Shown one piece after another: positions 25,628 to 33,280 of a stretch of 58,560 bases of DNA. A program made the translations under genes and the position numbers. Under the pieces are notes generated by a model, which made no database searches, had not been told where the DNA came from, and worked only from the letters and a program-made list of their open reading frames with translations. The stretch lies in the NCBI GenBank assembly GCA_030447745.1, contig JAUJOH010000007.1, positions 93,542-152,101 on the forward strand, written 5' to 3'. Position 1 is the first letter of the stretch. Each line of letters opens with the position of its first letter. This DNA comes from Chloroflexota bacterium (GTDB lineage: Bacteria; Chloroflexota; Limnocylindria; Limnocylindrales; CSP1-4).

Positions 25628-26104
25628 TGGAGCTCCTATCTGCCGGGACGCCGCGGGCAAGCCGCGACGAGCGATGGATGGGCCTCCCGGGCAGACGGAC
25701 AGGCACGGAAGCGTGCGTGGCTACGCCACGACCGCACAAGGAGAGGGGCTGGGCAGGGGCGGGTCGGTGAGCACGACCCAGGCCGAGGGATCGGGTGTCT
25801 GCTGGGGGCGGCCGATCTTCGGGTTTTCAGGGGGCCTTCTGCTCGTGCCTGTCTTGGACCGGCGCAACGTTAGCGCAATGTGACGGTGGTGTCCTGCGAG
25901 GGCCCGTCAGGTGCAACGACGCACCGGCGCTGCGCGGGGCCGTACCGTTGAGCGATCCGTCCTGCACCATCTACTTCGACATCCGACACGAGAGAGGTTG
26001 TTGTGACGGCAGCCCCGAGGACCTACCCTGAGGCCGGCTCCGACGCTTGGCGAATCGCTCCAGACCGGCGCCACGAACGGACGTGGTTACTCGTCGTGTC
26101 CTCG
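25628..26104. other. 477-base divergent intergenic region
   Basis: No gene is supported here. A hairpin with arms GTGGC/GCCAC around a TAC loop lies near 25716-25731. The sequence GCGCAACGTTAGCGC near 25862-25877 contains an AACGTT palindrome and is a possible regulator or promoter site. GC content falls toward 26000. Long leaders before NlpC/P60 genes are often regulated by c-di-AMP, but its conserved core was not found. Confidence 0.5.
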
Positions 26105-26524
26105 ATGCCACGGACGCTCGCCCTCCTCGTCGTTGTCGTGCTCGTGCTGTCAGCGTGCGAGCAGGCGACGCGGACCACTGTTGGGTCGCAGCAGCATGTC
26201 TGCGGCGGCGACCTGGCGGTTGAGCTGTGCGAGGAAGCCATTGCCCACGTGATCGCGGTGTCGCCGGACATGGCGAAGCTGCCGCTTGCCGTTGTTGCGG
26301 GGCGTGATCCAGATGCGCCCCAGCACCGCGGAGGGGATGTCGAGCTCGCTGTGGCCTTCGCGCCCGACCCGAGCGGCGAGAGCCATATATGGAGCCCGCC
26401 GATCTGGCGTCTGACGAGATCAACGTCGTACGTCGGCTGGCGGGCGGGGTACTGGCGGGAGGATGCGCTGCCGGATCACTTCGTCCGGCTGATGCAGCAG
26501 TCCGGCCTCCCAACCGACTTCTGA
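26105..26524 (+). CDS. Putative lipoprotein of unknown function
   Basis: ATG 26105 begins a textbook lipoprotein signal (MPRTLALLVVVVLVLSAC), with the Cys at residue 18. The mature region of about 120 residues includes a Cys pair (HVCGGDLAVELCEEA), a stretch PLAVVAGRDPDAPQHRGG and an aromatic C-terminus (YVGWRAGYWREDALPDHFV). No family is recognised. Codon use is slightly less GC-biased than in the housekeeping genes, consistent with accessory DNA. The frame is open 102 bases upstream, but that part lacks a signal. Confidence 0.6.
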   Translation: MPRTLALLVVVVLVLSACEQATRTTVGSQQHVCGGDLAVELCEEAIAHVIAVSPDMAKLPLAVVAGRDPDAPQHRGGDVELAVAFAPDPSGESHIWSPPIWRLTRSTSYVGWRAGYWREDALPDHFVRLMQQSGLPTDF

Positions 26525-27466
26525 CGGCGACCCCGGTGCGCCGACGGGTGGCGATGATCCCGGCTCAGGTCGTTGACGCGCTTCCCGAGCGCCTGTGGTT
26601 CGTCGGGAACATGTATCGCGTCTTCGGGCGCACGCTCAACTTGTGCGTCGGTGGCGACGGACATCGGACGATCGAGCTGGATTACACGGAGATCGGTCGC
26701 CGGCGGCGCCGCCTGCCACACTTCCGCGCGCCTCCGAGCGACCAGACCGCAGGGAGGTTGTGGCGGCTGGACCTTGGGTGGGCTTCGTTCGCGGCATTCG
26801 TGTTGGTGCTTGTTTCGGTGGCGGTCGTGCTTGACGGGGTAGTAGATAGACGTACCAGAAGTTGCCGGGGCGACCTGATGCGGTGCCAAGCTCGACGGAG
26901 GGTATCTGGTCGCTGGAAGTGCAAGTGGGGCACCCGTCAATGCTTTTCTGTACGTGAACACCGAAGACACGGCCTCGCGCAGCTCGAGGACCAGTTCGCC
27001 ACCGGAGCCGGGTTCGATCCCGGCTCCGGTAGCAACGTCCAACAGACGATCGCGGGCATGACGTGGGATCGGACAGCGGGGCGACCGCGCAGATTGTCTC
27101 GCTGCTCCCGCGCCCAGCTTCCACCAGCCAGCGCCCGCAGACAACGGTCGCTAAGAGGGGTGAAGGCCGCGTCCCCACGATCGCGTCGGACGATGGTTCG
27201 CGCGGTGCCAGGCGCGTCGCTCGTCGTCATGCGTCACGCGCGACGGCCGGATTGACCGGAGTCGTGGCCGGTTCACGAAGTAGGTCCCACGGTCGCGGTA
27301 CTGGGCAAGCCACGGGCGGGCGTAACCATCAACGGCATCCGGATATTCCGGACGGAGCCGACCGGACTCAGTATCGCGGCGGGAACGCCCGCCCTTGACC
27401 GGCAGCCTGCACCGCGCGGAAGCAGTGCGATTCGGTCGCCGCTCGCGCGGGCGGGCCCGGCGCCTA
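26525..27466. other. 942-base region without a supportable gene
   Basis: Open frames exist on both strands but none shows a family motif. Fragments on the plus strand read like protein over short distances. One is ALPERLWFVGNMYRVFGRT near 26580 with a possible membrane segment FAAFVLVLVSVAVVL near 26790. Another is VAVLGKPRAGVTINGIRIF near 27290. They lie in different frames with stops between, so this may be one or more decayed genes. It also contains the hairpin at 27001-27030. Confidence 0.45.
27001..27030. repeat. Perfect 12-bp inverted repeat
   Basis: ACCGGAGCCGGG (27001-27012) and CCCGGCTCCGGT (27019-27030) flank the 6-nt loop TTCGAT. No T-run follows on either strand, so it is not a standard terminator. 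The loop and flanks recall a tRNA T-arm, but no tRNA body surrounds it. Confidence 0.6.
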
Positions 27467-28039
27467 TCAGCTCGATCGAGCGCCGTTCCGGATGGCCAGC
27501 CCGACGCCGACGGCGGCGACCGCGACGAGCACGGCAGCGACGCCGCCCGCGTGGTCGGAGCCCGTCGCGGGCACGGGCGCGGCGGTGTCGGTCGGCGGTT
27601 CGGTGACCGTCGGTTCGTCGGCGGCGTCGGTCGCCACCGGTGCGTCGGTCGGCGCCGGTGCGTCGGTTGCCGCCGCCGCCTCGACGACCACGGTTCCCGT
27701 CATCTCGGGGTGGATCTCGCAGTGATACGGGAACGTACCAGCCGTATCAAACGTGACGCTTTCCGAGCCGTCCTGATTGAGGGTGCCGGTGTCGAACGAG
27801 CCATCGTCCGCGGTCGCGGTGTGGGGGGCGCTGTCCGCGTTCGTCCACGTCACGGCGTCTCCAACGCTGACGGTCGCGGACGCCGGCACGAAGGCGAAAT
27901 CCTTGATCTCGACGGCCGTGTCGGCGGCCAGAACCGTGGCGCTTACCGAGCCTAAAGCGAGCATCGCGAGCACCACCGCAATCGTCGGGCGGCGATACCG
28001 GCCGGGGCGGGTGAACCGGCGGGTGATCTGGGGGTCCAT
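27467..28039 (-). CDS. Exported cupredoxin (plastocyanin/azurin-like) with C-terminal wall-anchor-like tail
   Basis: The protein has 190 residues. After a signal peptide (PTIAVVLAMLALGSVSATVLA) comes a single type 1 copper domain of about 85 residues. Its ligands are visible: His in DSAPHTATADDG, then Cys, His and Met in YHCEIHPEMTG. A Thr/Pro/Ala-rich linker of about 50 residues leads to VPATGSDHAGG, a hydrophobic helix and RNGARSS. That order matches a sortase-type LPXTG sorting signal, though no sortase is present here. Such proteins carry electrons at the cell surface. The ATG has an ideal AAGGAGG. It is co-oriented with the CHRD gene 73 bases upstream, which has the same tail plan. Confidence 0.88.
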   Translation of the reverse strand: MDPQITRRFTRPGRYRRPTIAVVLAMLALGSVSATVLAADTAVEIKDFAFVPASATVSVGDAVTWTNADSAPHTATADDGSFDTGTLNQDGSESVTFDTAGTFPYHCEIHPEMTGTVVVEAAAATDAPAPTDAPVATDAADEPTVTEPPTDTAAPVPATGSDHAGGVAAVLVAVAAVGVGLAIRNGARSS

Positions 28040-28112
28040 TGATCCTCCTTGCGAGGCGAAGACAGCGCGCGCCCCTGGGCGCGCGCTGTCGATCAACCTG
28101 GGTGCAGTCGCG

Positions 28113-28718
28113 TCAGCGCCGCCGAGGCACCGCGAAGCGGCTGAGAGCGGCGATCCCTGCGAGCATGACGGCCACGAGCAACACGGCCGCAGCAGTGCCG
28201 CCCGCGCGAGTGGGCGCGACCGACTCGGTGTCGGTCGGCGGCGCCGTTGCCGCGTCGTCGTCACCGGGCAGCTGACCGCGGATCTCGCCGCCCGGGTGCT
28301 CCTCGGTGTGGATGTTGACGTAGGCATTGCCGGACCGGATCTCTTCGAGCACGCCATCCCAATCGTCGGGCAGACCCTCCCCACCGGCGTAATCGCTGGC
28401 GGCGAAGGTCCCGGTCGACCCCGACTCGGTCACTGAGTCAAACGGGATCAGGACCGGTCCGTTCTCGTCGGCCCCACCCATGTGGATGTGGCCCGCCGCC
28501 GGCGCGCCGGTCAGGTCCCTGTAGCTGATGTCCCAGCTGACGGACTGCTCGTCGTCCGAGATGGTGACCGTCGCCTCGCCGCTTGCGTCGACCTCGATCG
28601 GCGGCACGGCGTTGTCACCGCTGAGCTCCGTCGTGAACGTTTCCGCCGCCAGGACGGCCGGCGCGAGCGCAAGACTCAGCGCCCCGGTTACCAGGAACGT
28701 GGACCATCGTCGTCTCAT
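28113..28718 (-). CDS. Exported CHRD-domain protein with C-terminal membrane anchor
   Basis: The 201-residue protein has a signal peptide (FLVTGALSLALAPAVLA) and one CHRD (chordin-like) domain. Typical strands are ELSGDNAVPPIEVDASGEAT, AAGHIHMGGADENGPVLIPF and the closing motif NIHTEEHPGGEIRGQL. A Thr/Ser/Pro linker leads to APTRAGG, a hydrophobic helix and a basic tail (RFAVPRRR), a sorting-signal-like end shared with the cupredoxin downstream. CHRD domains are of unclear function in bacteria and are common in exported proteins. GAGGT precedes the ATG. The pair is probably one transcription unit making surface-anchored proteins. Confidence 0.88.
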   Translation of the reverse strand: MRRRWSTFLVTGALSLALAPAVLAAETFTTELSGDNAVPPIEVDASGEATVTISDDEQSVSWDISYRDLTGAPAAGHIHMGGADENGPVLIPFDSVTESGSTGTFAASDYAGGEGLPDDWDGVLEEIRSGNAYVNIHTEEHPGGEIRGQLPGDDDAATAPPTDTESVAPTRAGGTAAAVLLVAVMLAGIAALSRFAVPRRR

Positions 28719-28821
28719 CTTGTCTGACCTCTATCCATGCGAGGACAACCGTCCTTCTCCGTGATACGCAGAGAGACCAGGATCGGTTTTCACCATCGCG
28801 TGACCGCCCCTCGTCAGCGAG

Positions 28822-28944
28822 TCAAGCGGTCGGAGTAGCTCCTTCTGTGACCTCGCCCTTGTGCGCGGCGAACGCGCCCAATACCTCCTCCTTCTCCTGC
28901 GGCGGCACGTTGAAAAAGTCGAGGCTCCGGCCAAGTTCTGCATC
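28822..28944 (-). pseudogene. Fragment resembling the C-terminus of a truncated hemoglobin
   Basis: Read on the minus strand, a 40-codon frame ends at the TGA at 28822-28824. It contains SLDFFNVPPQEKEEVLGAF and then AAHKGEVTEG. This pattern (VP..EK.EVL....... H) resembles the last helix of group 1 truncated hemoglobins. There is no heme-binding part upstream: the frame is closed by a stop three codons before the fragment. It is probably a gene remnant. The family assignment rests on a short stretch and is tentative. Confidence 0.35.
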
Positions 28945-29081
28945 TGCTCGTCATTCCTCCGGACTGATATCGGGCTCTCGATGCGCCTCCTCGAGCTGGC
29001 CGAACTCGGCTTTCTTCAAAGTGAGCCAAGTGAGCCGGGAATTTGTGTTCCACGCCGCACCGGACCTCAACGACTGCTTGA

Positions 29082-29376
29082 CTAAGGGACGCCAGGGATG
29101 CGCCGTGACTGACAAACGATGTACTGGCTCGAGTCCGCATGGCGACCGTAGACGTCGATGCCCTCCTGTGCTTGCCCACGCACTCCGTAGATCTGGACGT
29201 GCTCGACCTCTGCTTGAAGTCGCACGACACGGACGCAGAGGCGCTCGAAGTCCTCCCAAGACAGCTCATGAAACGGTAGGAGCTGGGGCGAGTGGCTACA
29301 GGCGGGTTAACTCGGGAGGTGGGAGTTCGTCGAGATAGGGTGCGATCCGCTCGACGGGCTGTTCCTCGCTAACCAT
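29082..29376 (-). pseudogene. Remnant of a nuclease-like (PD-(D/E)XK style) domain protein
   Basis: ATG 29376 begins a 26-codon frame (MVSEEQPVERIAPYLDEL...). A one-base shift near 29300 then gives FHELSWEDFERLCVRVVRL and VQIYGVRGQAQEGIDVYGR, followed by QYIVCQSRR and a stop at 29082. The order F.LSW..FE.LC ... YG..GQ.Q.GID ... YVVYQCK is typical of the N-terminal nuclease-like domain of large predicted defence or STAND-type proteins. Here the usual QCK is QSR and nothing of the rest follows. A truncated, probably inactive copy is inferred. This stretch lies in gene-poor accessory DNA. Confidence 0.5.
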
Positions 29377-29468
29377 GGGCCGACTCTAGCCGGGCAGCGA
29401 CCGTGAAGCCTACGAGCGGCACAAGCAGCGGCAACTTCCGACAGCCCCATCTACTACCCCGGTCGTGC

Positions 29469-29497
29469 TTGACCCCGCTGACGGCCGCGCCTAGACT
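29469..29497 (+). promoter_or_regulatory. trp operon promoter
   Basis: TTGACC (29469-29474) and TAGACT (29492-29497) have an ideal 17-base spacer. The predicted start near 29504 lies just before the T-box leader. Confidence 0.85.
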
Positions 29498-29503
29498 CCC
29501 GGC

Positions 29504-29800
29504 CACATCACGAACAGCGGCGATGATCGGGACGAGTACCCGTCGCCCGTCGGCCAAGAGACCCGGTGGCTGGTGCGAACCGGGGCGGCGACGGTGGGGA
29601 ATGGACCCGTGAGCCTCCGGACCGAACGCGATCCCGCGCGATCGCCAGTAGACTCCGGCGCAGAGCGCCAGCGATAACGGGCAGCGCCGATCGGCAGTCG
29701 CGTGAGCGGCGGCCCGTCGGTCAGTGGAGTGCGGCATCGCCGAATGAGGGTGGCACCGCGGAAGGCACGACCTTTCGTCCCGGAGACGAAGGTCGTTCTT
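29504..29800 (+). ncRNA. Tryptophan T-box riboswitch leader
   Basis: All landmarks occur in order. Stem I has GACGAGTA at 29531, an AGAGA box near 29557 and the apical GGCTGGTGCGAA at 29568. The specifier loop GAATGGACC at 29599 carries the Trp codon TGG at 29602-29604. The T-box bulge AGGGTGGCACCGCGG is at 29747-29761. Its TGGC can pair with the tRNA end GCCA, fitting a discriminator G. A terminator hairpin with T-run follows at 29767-29800. Uncharged tRNA-Trp should stabilise the antiterminator and allow transcription of trpE and the genes behind it; charged tRNA should permit termination. Confidence 0.95.
29767..29800 (+). terminator. T-box-controlled intrinsic terminator
   Basis: ACGACCTTTCGTC (29767) pairs with GACGAAGGTCGT (ending 29796) with one bulged T, followed by TTCTT. 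Its 5' arm lies just after the T-box sequence, as expected for mutually exclusive antiterminator and terminator folds. Confidence 0.85.
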
Positions 29801-29850
29801 GATTCTCGGACGGCGCGGGAAGGCTCGAGGCGCGCCCGGAGGCCACCACG

Positions 29851-31485
29851 ATGAGCACATCCGATCCGCTGAGCTTCGCCCAGGCGAGACGCCACGCTGC
29901 CACCGCGGACACGGTGCTGCTCCGCGCGACGCGACTGGCGGATCTCGAGACGCCGATCGGAGCCTTTCTCCGGCTCGATGACGGCACGACGCCGGCATAC
30001 CTCCTCGAGTCCGTCGAGGGCGGCGAACGTCTCGGGCGATACAGCTTCCTGGGCGTCGGGCCGCGACGCCTGCTCGAGGTCCGCGACGGCGTCGCCCGCA
30101 TCCAGACCCGTCCGGTCACAGTCCCCCAGTACGCCGCCGACCTGCCGTTCGAGGTCGCCGACGCTCTGGACCCGCTCGGGGCGATCCGACGGTTCGTGCC
30201 CCTACGCCGGGTCGAGCCACTCGACGGGATGCCGCGGTTCACCGGCGGCGCCGTCGGGGCGGTCGCGTACGACGCCGTGTCCGCCTTCGAGCCGACCGTC
30301 CCCCGTCCCGGGCCGGACCCCGTCGGCGTACCGACGGCCGCGTTCATCGAGACGGACCTCGTGCTCGTCTTCGACCACCTGACGCACACGCTGAGCGCCA
30401 TCGCGTCACTCCACGCCGACGCGCCGGACCTGGAGGGGCGGTACCGGATCGCGGAGCAGGCGATCTTCGAGGCGCTGGAGCGCACGGCGCGGCCGAGCGC
30501 CCGCGAGCTCGCTGCACCGGCCCTTCGCGGACCCCGCGGGTCGGCGACGCCGATCCCGGCCGAGGCGGTCAGCACCAGCCTGGGCCGTGACGAGTACGTC
30601 AGGGCGGTGGACGTCGCGAAGGACGCCATCGCCGCCGGGGAGGCGATCCAGGTGGTCCTCGCGCGCCGCCAGTCGTTCGACCTGCCGGCCGATCCGGCGA
30701 CGGGCGCGCCGCTCGACGGCGTCGCGATCTACCGCGCGCTCCGCCGAGTGAATCCGTCGCCGTACCTGTTCCTCGTCCGGACGCCGCAGTTCGAGGTCGT
30801 CGGCGCAAGTCCGGAGCTCCTGCTGCAGGTCGAGGGTGACAGGCTCACGACGCATCCCATCGCCGGCACGCGACCGCGCGGCGCGGACGCTCGCGAGGAC
30901 GCCATCCTTGCCGAGCAGCTCCAGCGCGACCCCAAGGAGCGAGCCGAGCACGTCATGCTCGTCGACCTCGGGCGCAACGACCTGGGTCGAGTCGCCCGGG
31001 CCGGCACGGTGACCGTCAGCAAGTACATGGAGGTCGAGCGCTACAGTCACGTCCTCCACCTCGTGTCCCACGTGGAGGGGCGACTGCGACCGGATCTCGA
31101 CGCGCTCGATGCACTCCGTGCCGTCTTCCCGGCGGGCACGCTGTCGGGCGCACCAAAGGTGCGCGCGATGCAGCTGATCGCAGCCGCCGAGGGCGAGCGC
31201 CGCGGGCTCTACGGCGGTGCGGTCGGATACCTCGGCTACGACGGCAACCTCGACACGGCGATCACGATCCGCAGCGCCGTCCTCCGTGGCGGCCGCGCCC
31301 ACGTCCACACCGGGGCGGGGATCGTCGCGGGGAGCGTGCCGGAGAAGGAGTTCGAGGAGACCGAGCACAAGGCGGCCGCGCTCCGGCGTGCGATCGGGCT
31401 GGCCGCCGGTCTCCCGGAGGCACGGACGGCGCCCGATCCGGCGGCGGACGAACCGGTCGAGCCGCTCGCGAGGGCGATCCGATGA
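29851..31485 (+). CDS. trpE: Anthranilate synthase component I
   Basis: TrpE makes anthranilate from chorismate using ammonia delivered by TrpG. The 544-residue protein has the feedback-site region near the N-terminus (YLLESVEGGERLGRYSFLG) and the chorismate-binding core: NPSPYLFLVRTPQFEVVGAS, then ASPELLLQVEG, IAGTRPRG, MLVDLGRNDLGRV, FPAGTLSGAPKVRAM and TGAGIVAGSVPEKEFEET. These are the canonical catalytic and Mg-binding motifs. ATG 29851 is the first start after the T-box terminator and has GGAGG before it. Its stop overlaps the trpG ATG. Confidence 0.98.
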   Translation: MSTSDPLSFAQARRHAATADTVLLRATRLADLETPIGAFLRLDDGTTPAYLLESVEGGERLGRYSFLGVGPRRLLEVRDGVARIQTRPVTVPQYAADLPFEVADALDPLGAIRRFVPLRRVEPLDGMPRFTGGAVGAVAYDAVSAFEPTVPRPGPDPVGVPTAAFIETDLVLVFDHLTHTLSAIASLHADAPDLEGRYRIAEQAIFEALERTARPSARELAAPALRGPRGSATPIPAEAVSTSLGRDEYVRAVDVAKDAIAAGEAIQVVLARRQSFDLPADPATGAPLDGVAIYRALRRVNPSPYLFLVRTPQFEVVGASPELLLQVEGDRLTTHPIAGTRPRGADAREDAILAEQLQRDPKERAEHVMLVDLGRNDLGRVARAGTVTVSKYMEVERYSHVLHLVSHVEGRLRPDLDALDALRAVFPAGTLSGAPKVRAMQLIAAAEGERRGLYGGAVGYLGYDGNLDTAITIRSAVLRGGRAHVHTGAGIVAGSVPEKEFEETEHKAAALRRAIGLAAGLPEARTAPDPAADEPVEPLARAIR

Positions 31486-32204
31486 TCCTCGTCGTCGACA
31501 ACTACGACTCGTTCACCTTCAACCTCGTGCAGGCGCTCCAGGTGGCCGGTGCCGACGTGCGCGTCATCCGCAACGACGCGATCGACCGCGAGGGCGTCGA
31601 GGCGCTCGCCGACGACACCGATGCTGGCCTGCGCGGCATCGTCATCTCGCCCGGGCCCGGCGACCCGGACGACGCCGGCGTCTCCGTCGACACGATCCGG
31701 GTTGCCGCTGAACGGCGGATCCCGCTGCTGGGCGTCTGTCTCGGCATGCAGTCCATGGCCGCCGCCTGGGGCGCGGCGATCGTTCGGGCGCCGACGCTCG
31801 TCCACGGCGAGGCGTCGGAGGTGACCCACGACGGGAGCGGCCTCCTCGAGGGGATGCCGCCGTCGTTCCTCGCCGCGCGGTACCACTCGCTGGCGGTCGA
31901 CGGGGCCACCCTCCCGGCCCAGCTGCGGGTCACCGCCATGAGCGAGGCGGACCGGGTGATCATGGGCATCCGGCACGTGGCGCTGCCGATGGAGGGCGTC
32001 CAGTTCCATCCCGAGTCGGTGCTTACGCCGGATGGCCCGCACCTGCTGGCCAACTTCCTGCGGCTCGCCGGCGAGGGTGAGGCATCGCGGCTCGACGCCG
32101 CGAGCGGCTCGTTCGCGACCGCTGGGCTGGCCGAGCCGCTCGCGCCCGACGACGGCCGCGCGGACGCGGCGGTGGCAGGGCGCTCGGTGGGGGCGGGTCG
32201 ATGA
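31482..32204 (+). CDS. trpG: Anthranilate synthase component II (glutamine amidotransferase)
   Basis: TrpG hydrolyses glutamine and channels ammonia to TrpE. The 240-residue protein has the class I amidotransferase triad: Cys in LGVCLGMQS, and His and Glu in VQFHPESVLTP. It begins ILVVDNYDSFTFNL. A C-terminal extension of about 45 residues rich in Ala, Gly and Asp goes past the usual end. The ATG overlaps the trpE stop and the stop overlaps the trpD ATG (both ATGA), indicating coupled translation. It may also serve p-aminobenzoate synthesis, as in some bacteria with a single amidotransferase. Confidence 0.97.
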   Translation: MILVVDNYDSFTFNLVQALQVAGADVRVIRNDAIDREGVEALADDTDAGLRGIVISPGPGDPDDAGVSVDTIRVAAERRIPLLGVCLGMQSMAAAWGAAIVRAPTLVHGEASEVTHDGSGLLEGMPPSFLAARYHSLAVDGATLPAQLRVTAMSEADRVIMGIRHVALPMEGVQFHPESVLTPDGPHLLANFLRLAGEGEASRLDAASGSFATAGLAEPLAPDDGRADAAVAGRSVGAGR

Positions 32205-33280
32205 GCGACGCGGTCCGCGCCGCGCTCCCGGCCCTCCTCGACGGCGGGAAGCTCACGATGGACCCGGCGCGCGTCGCGAAGGGCACCGTGATGGACGGCG
32301 AGGCGACGCAGGCACAGCTCGCGGCGCTCCTCGTCGCGCTCTGATGCGCGGCGAGACCATCGACGAGCTGGCCGGGTTCGCGGCGGCGATGCGCGAACGC
32401 GTCGTCCGGGTGGACGCGCCGGCGGGGACGATGGACACCTGCGGGACGGGCGGCGACGGGAGCGGCACGTTCAACATCTCGACCACGGCTGCGCTCGTCG
32501 TCGCCGCTGCCGGGGTGCCCGTCGCGAAGCACGGCAACCGCGCCATCACGTCGCAGGCGGGCTCGGCGGACGTGCTCGAGGCGCTCGGCGTGCGGACCGA
32601 CCATGACGCCGCCAGCGCCGCCGAAGCGCTCAACGAGCGAGGCTTCGCGTTCTTGTTCGCGCCGGGGTTCCACCCCGCGATGCGCCATGCCGGACCGACG
32701 CGCCGGGAGATCGGCGTCCGGACCGCGTTCAACCTGCTCGGGCCGTTGACCAACCCGGCAGGCGCGCGCCGGCAGGTGGTCGGCGTGGGCGACCCGGCTG
32801 CGGCCGCTCGGGTGGCCGAGGTCCTGCGGCGGCTCGGCGTGGAGCGCGCATTCGTCGTCCACGGTGCCGGCGTGGACGAGCTGCCGCTGGACGGGACGGG
32901 CGTCCTCTACGACGTCACGGCGGAGGGCGTCGTCCGGCGCGCGATCGACGCGCGGGCCCTCGGTCTCGCGTCTGCTCCGACGTCGGCGCTCGCTGGCGGT
33001 GATCCGGTCGCCAACGCGCGGCTGCTCGAGGCCGTCCTTCGCGGCGAGACGGGCGCCCGTCGCGATGTCGTCGTGCTCAACGCGGGCGCCGCGCTCGTCG
33101 CTGCTGGCCGCGCCGAGACGCTCGAAGCGGGCATCGAGCTCGCGGCGCTCACGATCGACGCCGGCCTGGCGGCCGAGCTGCTCGAGAAGCTCCGTGCGGA
33201 CAAGCGGGCGGCGGACGCGGCGTGGCGGCCGCCGCCGGCGACCGGGGACCTCCGACCTGTCGCACGGGGCACGCGCGTGA
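32201..33280 (+). CDS. trpD: Anthranilate phosphoribosyltransferase (two compensating frameshifts)
   Basis: TrpD attaches the ribose phosphate of PRPP to anthranilate. The first 47 residues (LLDGGKLTMDPARVAKGTVM...) are in one frame and stop at 32342. The rest (MRGETIDELAGFAAAMRERV, the PRPP loop DTCGTGGDGSGTFNISTTAA, AKHGNRAITSQAGSADVLEA, FNLLGPLTNPAGAR, VVHGAGVDEL) is in the next frame. Adding one base near 32340 rejoins them. A second shift near 33240 returns to the first frame, giving the end SDLSHGARA and a stop that overlaps trpC as GTGA. Restored length is about 359 residues. Confidence 0.92.

Noticed and set aside
25628-25900. c-di-AMP (ydaO-type) riboswitch before the NlpC/P60 gene
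   Set aside because: Gene context fits, but the conserved core sequences of the class were not found on the minus strand here.
27001-27030. tRNA 3'-half or attachment-site remnant (GGTTCGATCC-like T-arm)
   Set aside because: The T-loop is one base short for the perfect stem and no acceptor, D- or anticodon arm is found nearby. Kept only as an inverted repeat.
28847-29338. A 163-codon plus-strand frame as a gene
   Set aside because: No ribosome site or family motif; it is antisense to the nuclease and globin-like relics.
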